From an uncultured Clostridia bacterium (GTDB lineage Bacteria; Bacillota; Clostridia; UMGS1883): a stretch of 64,000 nt of DNA. The stretch lies in the NCBI GenBank assembly GCA_947626145.1, contig CANQRB010000008.1:1-64000 (forward strand), written 5' to 3'. Within the stretch, counting starts at the first letter, position 1, and every line of letters starts with the position of its first letter. The notes under the pieces were generated by a model that saw nothing but the letters and a program-made list of their open reading frames with translations, did not search any database and was not told the origin of the DNA. Of this stretch, positions 42,201 to 48,163 are shown in pieces. A program made the translations under genes and the position numbers.

Positions 42201-43112
42201 TTCTATCTCATATTTACTGGCACCGGAAACCTTTTTCCACGAAATCGTGAGTTGAGTTTCACTGTCACAGGTAATCGTTGGCTGTTCTGGAGGTGATGGC
42301 ATCGTATAAGTCATGTAAGTTGCTGACCTATCGGAATCGCCTTTTTTGTTTACCGCATAAAGCCGAAAGTAGTATGTAGAACCGGGAGTCAAGTTTTTGA
42401 AGGTGTACGAAGTGCTGGTTGTCGTTTTATCCGAATAGTCCTTTACATCTTTTCTTCTTAGGCCGACTCTGTAACTTGTCGCACCGTTGACGGCTTTCCA
42501 CTTGACCGTTATCTGAGTGTCACTGTCTGGATCGGCTGAGGATATCGTTGGCTTGGCTGGCTTTGTTGCCGCATTTTTGCTCGGTAAAAATTTATGTGGA
42601 TCTAAATTAGGACTCTTATTACTTCCATATGTTCTATTTTTATCTCTAACTTCATAGTGAAGATGACAGCCTGTTGCATTCCCAGAATCACCAACATAAC
42701 CTATCAACTGACCTGCTGTAACTTTATCTTTTGCTTTTACAACATATTTCTCCATGTGACAATAATAAATGTAAACTGTTTCAGAATTTACTTTACATTT
42801 TATTATAACATGATTACCGTAACTAGTTGTCATACTTTTTACGGAATATACAGTACCATCATGAGATGCATATATTGGGGTATTTCTAGGAGCAGAAATA
42901 TCTGTTCCCGAATGATAATTTCCATTTGAGTATTTATGCCAATTCTTTAGGTCAGTTCCACCATTTCCTCCTACAGGCCAGACAGGACTGGATGCCCCAG
43001 CAGCAACATGAACTAACCCAAAGCATAGTAAAAATACCACAAGAAAAGAAAAAATTGATTTACGTTTCTGTAATTGCTCTCCCTTTAATTCCTTTTTTGA
43101 ATTTTTACACAT
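39285..43112 (-). CDS. Secreted M23 endopeptidase-like protein with FN3, Big2, zinc-ribbon-like and cohesin-dockerin-cohesin modules (protein C)
   Basis: 1275 aa from ATG 43112 (MCKNSKKELKGEQLQ), GAGGGGG upstream. Signal/anchor helix about 18-43. Residues 45-175 are an M23/LytM domain: YHSGTDISAPRNTPIYA (His and Asp metal ligands), YGNHVIIKC and GCHLHYEVRD (His-x-His), so all zinc ligands of a peptidoglycan endopeptidase are present. From residue 181 to 1150 the sequence is nearly identical to protein A (four FN3-like domains, Big2, CxxC units, cohesin, dockerin, cohesin). The last 125 residues diverge but keep the shared pattern ending in FVWGDGDNITPLAKG. It likely trims cell wall while docking to cohesins on its own or sister proteins; docking is inferred. 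Confidence 0.85.
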   Translation of the reverse strand: MCKNSKKELKGEQLQKRKSIFSFLVVFLLCFGLVHVAAGASSPVWPVGGNGGTDLKNWHKYSNGNYHSGTDISAPRNTPIYASHDGTVYSVKSMTTSYGNHVIIKCKVNSETVYIYYCHMEKYVVKAKDKVTAGQLIGYVGDSGNATGCHLHYEVRDKNRTYGSNKSPNLDPHKFLPSKNAATKPAKPTISSADPDSDTQITVKWKAVNGATSYRVGLRRKDVKDYSDKTTTSTSYTFKNLTPGSTYYFRLYAVNKKGDSDRSATYMTYTMPSPPEQPTITCDSETQLTISWKKVSGASKYEIEYHKATDKDWKSLAKNLTGTSFTHTGLNEATKYNYRVRAIREGELGPDGNRKNKQIKSKYSKTKTKFTRLPSPGNTVDNNNVNHVVIKEWSAAKGDGKYTYSIVRKAPNEGGFKEVGRTTARTYTDTTGTPGTIYAYQIKILNQNSDGSFSTVGGTSTFYAGPKITKEIVLTPLNATSMQISWEKPITETGLTYTVQKWSDSKNDYEPYATTNNTYFVDNNLATGGTYRYYIQVRDSAGKYLTSTFGKSAVLEIPPTGIVLDKTALTMKTGETVMLNAVVTPDNSTNKSLTWTSSNGAIASVSNGTVTATGVGEADIYASAVNGKKAVCHVVVSPKECVHTYGDWIITKEATCETEGEQHRICSQCHQAEEKAPIPAKGHSYDGEWTVIKNAGCIEDGMKAHVCTVCGKNADETVIEATGHEFDENWQVEKAGNCRDEGIEYRTCKKCGERETRTTDTTAHEYELTKETETTPDGPGYKTYTCKICGDSYSEENVPEIVEGTIEIGAGAPKAGGLVTLPVTISENPGIAGFAFTVRYDKSALTPKTITRGKLLSSGTFTSNLEQGIPASELEEVAVYWGDSQNMTENGELFNITFDVSGEVPDGVYAVTLDYEKGDVTDQDFNDVMPNIIDNLITVADVIKGDVNQDRIVDSQDGLLLSRYIAKWKIDLNDNQLTAANVFNDTKVNAKDGVRLSQILAGYEMSEAEGVSLMSTNEVKLAMEEIEAGAGEIVTVPVTISDNEGIAGFNFRLDYDRNYLTPISVTKGELLLDGSFTTNLTEETDGEELEYITAYWNSADNMYDDGELFVVEFMVKDTAEVGEKLPLTLSYEDDDLCDYYLNDVSGVTTQGAVMVVDTNEVIDTTNPYYINNAYLCAADDNVCESIPEDGDFYVIVELLKTNENVPPANVIVAVYGEDGSLATVKHNNVTEEIFEEGMCSVYIPQCTEKIGEVKVFVWGDGDNITPLAKGISITD
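39661..42569 (-). repeat. 2.9-kb duplicated segment, copy in protein C
   Basis: Partner of 32123-35031. The diverged stretch here is about 41.24-42.00 kb (Big2 end, FN3-4 and FN3-3), flanked by tracts that are almost identical, the mosaic expected from gene conversion. Confidence 0.9.
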
Positions 43113-43596
43113 GAAAAACAACCCCCTCATAACAATGTTGCTATACAATAGTAATAGTCTTTATCGGCCACAAAGAAGCTCTATCAAGGTCGATGGCCTT
43201 CTTAACATACTTCTCCCCAATCCTCATACTTATCTTCGAGGTTCAAATCATCATTTTTATAATCATCAGATTAATCTAAGTTACTTGAGCTTTAACACAC
43301 TCTTCTATTACGATATCTTAAATCTTAACCCTTTAGTCCAATATAACTATATGCTTTCACATACTTACATCGCAAACATATTTAATATTAAAAAATGTCA
43401 TTTTCTCAGCATTTTTTTGCTATACAACAAATGTCTGTATAATAAAATTTTCAGCGATAGGGAATATATTAGTGTAATTGATTACAACATAGTTCGCAAC
43501 TATACCATTGGCAATGCTTTATTTAGTTCTAAGCAGAGCGGCGACAATATGCTTTGATTGTCAGCCGCTCCGCAGCTTACCATGAATATATTGTGT
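43113..43596. other. AT-rich spacer upstream of protein C with a candidate promoter and hairpin
   Basis: No gene is supported. A minus-strand TTGTGG (43168-43173), 17 bp, TATTGT (43145-43150) could drive protein C. 43174-43535 is much richer in A+T than the neighbours. Hairpin 43536-43570 (GAGCGGC-GACAAT / ATTGTC-A-GCCGCTC) follows the stalk-protein gene and may terminate it weakly. Confidence 0.45.
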
Positions 43597-44262
43597 TTAC
43601 TCCACAATCATATCTGCAAGGCCAATACTCTCGTTTTCAGTCACAATTTTCAACTGCAACCCATAGTTTAACGGAATAGTAATATGTTCTGCTAACTGTT
43701 CTGGGTCAAGTGTCACAGTTTTTACAGTTTTGCCATCGACGATAAATGTTACCGTTTTTTCATAGCCAAGAGAATCTGTATGACCTATATCAAAGCTCAA
43801 GGAGTTATATCTGCCATCGAGGTTAAATAATGCATTTCCTCCCCAACCAAAGGTTATTCCGTTCGATCGCTTTTTGCCGTCCATTTCAAAGGTTCTGCCT
43901 TCTGAAGATGAATATACACTGCCACCTTCATATGGCGGACAAACATCCATCATCATTGTTTCGCCCGGAACCATCTTATCCCAAATGTATACACTCCTTG
44001 ATGCTCCGTCATACGTTACCTGTGCACCCATGGCTTGAGCCACGCCGCGAACGGGAAGATAGGTTGTTCCATTGTAAACAAACGGTTCAACGGTCGTTCC
44101 GTTGGCGTCCGTAAGGTCAGCGAGCGTGTTGTCGATGTACACCTTATAGTTGTCATAGGTCACATCAATATTTCGCTGACCGCTTGTGGCATAGGCCACC
44201 CCTCCTACCGCTATCAAAGCCGACATAACGCCGATAGCATAGCCCTTTACTGTTTTGTTCAT
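43597..44262 (-). CDS. Secreted copper-amine-oxidase-N-like stalk protein with NPCBM-like domain
   Basis: 221 aa. Signal peptide 1-26 (MNKTVKGYAIGVMSALIAVGGVAYA). Residues 30-95 match the copper amine oxidase N-terminal-like domain of Bacillota surface proteins (VYIDNTLADL, VEPFVYNGTTYLPVRGVAQAMG), which is not an enzyme but a stalk or substrate-binding module. Residues 110-221 (GGNALFNLDGRYNSLSFDIGH ... VTFIVDGKTVKTVTLD) resemble an NPCBM/NEW2 carbohydrate-binding fold. RBS AGGAGG before ATG 44262. A -10 TATAAT (44340-44345) is present but the -35 is poor. It is the first gene left of the inverted-repeat segment, so it would be the first gene hit by the promoter after inversion. Confidence 0.8.
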   Translation of the reverse strand: MNKTVKGYAIGVMSALIAVGGVAYATSGQRNIDVTYDNYKVYIDNTLADLTDANGTTVEPFVYNGTTYLPVRGVAQAMGAQVTYDGASRSVYIWDKMVPGETMMMDVCPPYEGGSVYSSSEGRTFEMDGKKRSNGITFGWGGNALFNLDGRYNSLSFDIGHTDSLGYEKTVTFIVDGKTVKTVTLDPEQLAEHITIPLNYGLQLKIVTENESIGLADMIVE

Positions 44263-44367
44263 TGATAAAACCTCCTGTAAAATAATATATTTTCATTACG
44301 CAGCACCTGCGCAAATGAATTCTTTAAAAATTTTGTGGTATTATAATTGTAGAGTTGCCGCGATTGA

Positions 44368-44392
44368 CTGACCCAAAACTTAATCTTTTGGG
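44368..44392. repeat. Left 25-bp inverted repeat (IR-L) of the recombinase segment
   Basis: CTGACCCAAAACTTAATC then TTTTGGG; exact reverse complement of 45686-45710. The CCCAAAA/TTTTGGG ends make each copy a small palindrome. In the leftward direction IR-L is followed by sequence without a T-tract, so it would not terminate transcription. Confidence 0.9.
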
Positions 44393-44398
44393 AAAGTC

Positions 44399-44440
44399 GG
44401 CGCGGAATGTCTTTATTTAAGGCGTTCCGCGCCTTTTTTT
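44399..44440 (+). terminator. Terminator inside the inverted-repeat segment
   Basis: GGCGCGGAA (44399-44407) pairs with TTCCGCGCC (44425-44433), followed by T7 on the plus strand. It now blocks rightward transcription antisense to the recombinase; in an inverted segment it would block leftward read-through from the conjugation genes. Confidence 0.75.
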
Positions 44441-44446
44441 GACTGC

Positions 44447-45505
44447 TCAGTTTGACGGCGAATAGATTTCACTGAGCTTGTTCATCTGTGACCTTTTATG
44501 CTCGTCCAATGAATGAACATAGAGGTCGAGAGTAATCGCTACCGTGGAGTGGCCGAGGATTTCGCTGAGCGTCTTAAAGTCCATGCCCACCTCAAGGGCG
44601 CGGGTGGAAAAGGTGTGCCGAAGAGCGTGAAACTTGATGTCAGGGAGCTGTGCCTCCTCAAGCAGCCGCTTGAACTGACGGCGATAGGTGCGGACATTTA
44701 CATACCGGCCATTCGCCGACAGCACAAAGGCGCCGTCCCTGCGTTGATTTTTCAGCTTTTCCATAATAAACCCCGGTACAGGGATGGTTCGGAGTGAGGT
44801 TTTACTCTTTGGCGGCAGGATTTTCACGGTGCCGCCAACGCGGGCCTGCGTTCCGTTGACGTGAAGTACTGACTTTTCAAAGTCAATGTCGCTCCATTTA
44901 AGAGCGCAAAGCTCGCCGATGCGCAGGCCGGTGTACAGACATAGAAGAACCCCTATATCATTTTCCCGCGACAAGACCCTTTCCAACCGCTTCTGCTCGG
45001 TAAGCGTCAGTATGCTCACCTCGGTTTTGGCCTTTTTCGGGAGCTTGACCCGCGACCAAATATTCATGATCTGTCCGCGCTCCTCGGCAAAAATGAGAGC
45101 CGACTTCAGCACACAAAATATCACCTTAACGGTTGACGGCGAAAGTTTTAACGATGATACAAAAGCTTGCAGCGTTTGTGTTGTCAGCTTTTTCAGCCGC
45201 ACCTTGCCGAGCTTGGGGAGAATATAATTCCTTATGTGTCCCCTGTAAATCTGCCGCGTCGTCTCCTTGAGATTGCCGGCATTGTCAAGCCAAAAATCCA
45301 ACCACTGGCTCAGCGTATCGCTTGAGCCGGTGGGCTTTTTCTTTTTTACGGCCTTGTATTCGGCCAGCTTTTCCTTTACGTCCGTATAACTGCGGGCATA
45401 GACATAACCGTATATCGCCTTGCCGTTCTCGTTGCGGGTTCTGATATATCGCCCCTCGTACCGTCCATCTTTTCGTTTATATATGTTTTCTCCTCTTCTC
45501 GCCAT
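44447..45505 (-). CDS. Tyrosine recombinase (site-specific integrase/invertase)
   Basis: 352 aa, RBS AAGGGGAC before ATG 45505. N-terminal arm-binding motif RGENIYKRKDGRYEGRY, SAM-like core-binding domain (TLSQWLDFWLDNAG ... LTTQTLQAFVSSL), and a complete catalytic domain: TGLRIGELCALKW (Arg I), KSKTSLRTIPVP (beta-hairpin Lys), FHALRHTFST (HxxR), LGHSTVAITLDLYVH (His and nucleophilic Tyr). All catalytic residues are present, in contrast to its relative at 1-965. The gene lies entirely between perfect 25-bp inverted repeats and is bordered by a divergent promoter. It could be the ICE integrase, or an invertase acting on those repeats; the setting favours the second. Confidence 0.92.
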   Translation of the reverse strand: MARRGENIYKRKDGRYEGRYIRTRNENGKAIYGYVYARSYTDVKEKLAEYKAVKKKKPTGSSDTLSQWLDFWLDNAGNLKETTRQIYRGHIRNYILPKLGKVRLKKLTTQTLQAFVSSLKLSPSTVKVIFCVLKSALIFAEERGQIMNIWSRVKLPKKAKTEVSILTLTEQKRLERVLSRENDIGVLLCLYTGLRIGELCALKWSDIDFEKSVLHVNGTQARVGGTVKILPPKSKTSLRTIPVPGFIMEKLKNQRRDGAFVLSANGRYVNVRTYRRQFKRLLEEAQLPDIKFHALRHTFSTRALEVGMDFKTLSEILGHSTVAITLDLYVHSLDEHKRSQMNKLSEIYSPSN

Positions 45506-45582
45506 AGTTAAAGTCCCCTTTCTGACTGTGATTTTGACGGCGAATTTTTTCTTGAAAATTCGCCTAAAAGCTGTAGAATGGC

Positions 45583-45611
45583 TTGACAGCGCGTTATCAA
45601 AGTGATATAAT
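45583..45611 (+). promoter_or_regulatory. Perfect-consensus promoter pointing out of the segment
   Basis: TTGACA (45583-45588), 17 bp, TATAAT (45606-45611). It reads rightwards into IR-R, which together with the following T-tract forms a terminator. Confidence 0.8.
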
Positions 45612-45633
45612 CTATTATATAAAATTGTGTCAA
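45605..45633 (-). promoter_or_regulatory. Recombinase promoter sharing its -10 with the divergent promoter
   Basis: Minus strand TTGACA (45628-45633), 17 bp, TTATAT (45605-45610). The -10 boxes of the two opposite promoters overlap by five bases, so only one polymerase can bind at a time. Confidence 0.65.
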
Positions 45634-45717
45634 AATTTGCACGATTAACTAAAAATGCCGTAATAAAGCCATAAATTTTATCTGGCCCAAAAGATTAAGT
45701 TTTGGGTCAGGTTTTTT
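45618..45717 (+). ncRNA. Putative ~100-nt RNA upstream of the recombinase
   Basis: Begins after the consensus promoter and ends at a terminator made by IR-R plus T7 (45711-45717 region). Contains a stem ATTGTG (45624-45629) / CACGAT (45640-45645) matching the one beside the broken recombinase, and no convincing ORF. It may be a regulatory RNA or just the aborted product of an OFF-state promoter. Confidence 0.45.
45686..45710. repeat. Right 25-bp inverted repeat (IR-R) of the recombinase segment
   Basis: Exact reverse complement of IR-L (44368-44392). On the plus strand its CCCAAAA/TTTTGGG palindrome is followed by GTTTTTTT outside the repeat, making a terminator in the present orientation. 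Confidence 0.9.
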
Positions 45718-45775
45718 TATTCTCTCCACAAGCATAGAATCGGCCGTGCCATTAAGTGCGGCACGGCCGATTACT

Positions 45776-46642
45776 TTACCTAACCTTCCTCAAAATCTTA
45801 CCATACACCAGCTTCTTCTCCATGTTCAGCCGGGTTATCAGTACCTCCACACTGTCGCCGATCTTGAAATCACCGTCGTAGTGCATGGACTCATAAGAGC
45901 AAAGCACGTCCGTCATTTTATCGTACAGCCGACAGAACACGCCTCCGCCGTACTTCCCGACGATGGTAGCGATACGGATAGAGCCCTCGGGGTGACGGGT
46001 TTCAATGCCGTCAAAGGGGTGAGGCATAGTCTCCTTTACGGACAGCTTAAGGACGCCGGTATTCGCGTCAAACTGCTTGACAAGAGCTTTTTTCGTCTCT
46101 CCGGGGTGAATTACTTCCCGAAGGTCGGGAACCACGTTGTAGCTTATTTCCCTCTGAGGGAGTACAACGTCGTAGCCGAGGTATGACACCGTACACACGC
46201 CTCTGCCAACGGAAAGCACGTCCACATCCACGGTCTGCCCCTCGCGGATATGCCAGTTGTTGGCCTCTTGAAGCTTTTTTAGGGCAACTTTGCGCGAGGC
46301 CACGGCAAAGCCCGCCTCACGGTCAATGTAAGTTACCACATAGTTCACTCTTGCGCCGCACATAGAGTGGAGAACATGATAGCCGTAATCACGTTCATCA
46401 AGGAACACCTCATGTTCCGGAATGATAATTTTTATGCGGTATTTGATGACTATGAGGCATCTGACCTTACGCCGGGCGACCTCTCCGGCAATATTACCGA
46501 AGTCGTACATGTCCACGCCGGACACCTCGCCGCTTATAACGGATTGGCTCCGGTATGAAGCGTAAATTCCCTGCCATTCGTCGCGTTCTTCCGGCGTTAG
46601 GTCTTTGTCCAACTTAGATAAATTGAGTTCGTTGAATTCCAT
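45776..46642 (-). CDS. S1-domain RNA-binding protein of the conjugation module
   Basis: 288 aa. Repeated S1-like beta-barrel segments: SGEVSGVDMYDFGNIAGEVARRKVRCLIVIKYRIKIIIPEHEVF, VDVLSVGRGVCTVSYLGYDVVLPQREISY (plus VKQFDANTGVLKLSVKE), and IRIATIVGKYGGGVFCRLYDKMTDVLC. It resembles ribosomal protein S1 fragments that recur next to T4SS genes in Clostridia ICEs. Likely binds RNA and may adjust translation of element mRNAs; the exact job is unknown. Last gene of the leftward conjugation operon; ends 66 bp from IR-R. Confidence 0.75.
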   Translation of the reverse strand: MEFNELNLSKLDKDLTPEERDEWQGIYASYRSQSVISGEVSGVDMYDFGNIAGEVARRKVRCLIVIKYRIKIIIPEHEVFLDERDYGYHVLHSMCGARVNYVVTYIDREAGFAVASRKVALKKLQEANNWHIREGQTVDVDVLSVGRGVCTVSYLGYDVVLPQREISYNVVPDLREVIHPGETKKALVKQFDANTGVLKLSVKETMPHPFDGIETRHPEGSIRIATIVGKYGGGVFCRLYDKMTDVLCSYESMHYDGDFKIGDSVEVLITRLNMEKKLVYGKILRKVR

Positions 46643-46657
46643 GGTTCATTCCTCCTG

Positions 46658-47188
46658 TTATTGATTTTTTGTGTAAAATATCACGCTTTGGCCCTCGATC
46701 ACGGCAAATTTACAAGGCCGCCGCGTTTTTATGCTTCTGATCTGGCCCTTGACGGCAAGCAGTAAAATTAAGGTTTCTCCGCTGTCCGGCCCGTCAACAT
46801 AGGCGGCTATGGGCTGTTCGCCGCCAATATGAACAGGGATAACGCAGATTTCCTTCTCGGTTTCGTCGTCCCTGACAAAAAATTTGAGCTTTACCGGGGG
46901 CGCGCCCACGCAGAAGGCCGTGACACTGTCCACAAAACTGAGCATAACGTCCATGCAGCGGAGCATATCGCCGTCCGGTGCCGCCTTTGCGGGCGAAATG
47001 AGAGCTTCGCCAACCAATTCCAGCTTTTCATAGTCCCCATAACGGCACATCTGGTCTATATATCCGTCCAGATTTTTAAAATATCCGTTGACCTTGCGCC
47101 GTACCAGCGCCTCAAGCTGACGCTGATACAAAGGGCCGAACTCGTCCAAAAGCACTTTGATGCACCTCTGATACAGGTTTAAGTACAT
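46658..47188 (-). CDS. Hypothetical ICE protein (DUF5697-like?)
   Basis: 176 aa from ATG 47188 (MYLNLYQRCIKVLLDEF) with GAGGGGG 8 nt upstream. The N-terminal 60 residues (YQRQLEALVRRKVNGYFKNLDGYIDQMCRYGDY) look like a winged-helix module, the rest an alpha/beta domain (LKFFVRDDETEKEICVIPVHIGGEQPIAAYVDG). I recall similar proteins annotated DUF5697 beside replication genes of Clostridia elements, but cannot confirm. Overlaps the DUF6017-like gene by 10 bp, so they are co-translated. A DNA-binding regulatory role is possible. Confidence 0.6.
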   Translation of the reverse strand: MYLNLYQRCIKVLLDEFGPLYQRQLEALVRRKVNGYFKNLDGYIDQMCRYGDYEKLELVGEALISPAKAAPDGDMLRCMDVMLSFVDSVTAFCVGAPPVKLKFFVRDDETEKEICVIPVHIGGEQPIAAYVDGPDSGETLILLLAVKGQIRSIKTRRPCKFAVIEGQSVIFYTKNQ

Positions 47189-48141
47189 CCCACGCACCCC
47201 CTCATGGAATTAAGATACGGGTCAACATGGACAAGGGTATAGTCCTCGGTCAGACTGTTGAAGATAACGCTCATGACATAGCGGGTCAGGTTCTTCACCG
47301 GCCTGTCACGGTTGGAGTGCAGACGCTCCATAGCGCTTTGCAGAACAGATGCGTCAAGTTCGCAAAGCCGGCTTCTGACCTTCGCTCTCGGTAAAACGGC
47401 ATTGCCTATACGGAAGCTCTCGGAATAGAACAGCCGTTCTATGGCGTCATAGAGTATCTTTCGCTCCTCCTCATCAAAGCTCTCAAGCTGACAGCCGTCA
47501 ATAATTTTTTCAAAATCGTACTGCTCGTCAAGACTGACAGACGGACTGATGTAAGAATGATTAATATTAGTTTGATTAATATTAGTCTTATTAGGGTGCG
47601 GTTTTGGCAGTTCTTGACGTGCCGTTTCGGGATATGCAGACGTGCCGTTTTGGCAGTTCAAGACATCCCGATCCGGCATATCATAAGCTCTTTCAGATGT
47701 GCCGGTTTGGCATATCTCAGCTTCCGGCGGCGAAACAAGATGTGCCTTTTCGGCAGTTCTTGAGTTTTCTCTGTTGACATATCCCCGAGCGGCGTCGGGG
47801 GTAAGCTCCAGTTTAACGATATATATTTTGTTCGGGGCGCCCCGTCCGCACCGCTGCTCGGCAATGAGGCCGGCGGCAAGGAGTTCCTTGAACGCCGATA
47901 TGGCCTTTTTGTATGTAATGCCTAAGTCCTCAGCTATCTCCTCGCGGGTGTAGATAAGGTACACCTCGTCGCGATCGTTTATCCAACCGTTCAGCTTGGA
48001 AAGGGAGAGCCGGTCATAGAGCAGAGCGTAGGCCAGCTTTGCATCCGATGAAAGCCTCCGGCAGACGGAGCTGACAAACATTGCCTTTGGTATTTTGAGA
48101 AAGTCGCAGCTTAGTATATCATTTATTTTGTAAACATTCAC
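47179..48141 (-). CDS. Replication initiator RepA-N/DUF6017-like protein
   Basis: 320 aa, GTG start at 48141 with GGAGGAATTATCAA upstream. Residues 15-120 (DFLKIPKAMFVSSVCRRLSSDAKLAYALLYDRLSLSKLNGW ... YTREEIAEDLGITYKKAISAFKELLAAGLI) are the winged-helix N-terminal domain of RepA-type initiators. Residues 215-315 (FEKIIDGCQLESFDEEERKILYDAIERLFYS ... YVMSVIFNSLTEDYTLV) correspond to the DUF6017 domain common in Tn1549-like ICEs. It probably starts rolling-circle or theta replication of the excised element or controls it. The linker is polar with repeated Cys-Gln/Asn-Gly-Thr units. Confidence 0.8.
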   Translation of the reverse strand: MNVYKINDILSCDFLKIPKAMFVSSVCRRLSSDAKLAYALLYDRLSLSKLNGWINDRDEVYLIYTREEIAEDLGITYKKAISAFKELLAAGLIAEQRCGRGAPNKIYIVKLELTPDAARGYVNRENSRTAEKAHLVSPPEAEICQTGTSERAYDMPDRDVLNCQNGTSAYPETARQELPKPHPNKTNINQTNINHSYISPSVSLDEQYDFEKIIDGCQLESFDEEERKILYDAIERLFYSESFRIGNAVLPRAKVRSRLCELDASVLQSAMERLHSNRDRPVKNLTRYVMSVIFNSLTEDYTLVHVDPYLNSMRGCVGCT

Positions 48142-48163
48142 TTGATAATTCCTCCAATCGTTT

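Noticed and set aside
44447-45505. Assignment as the certain integrase of the whole ICE
   Set aside because: The gene lies inside its own inverted repeats between cargo and conjugation genes, not at an element end, and no direct att repeats or tRNA site were found in the window. The role stays open.
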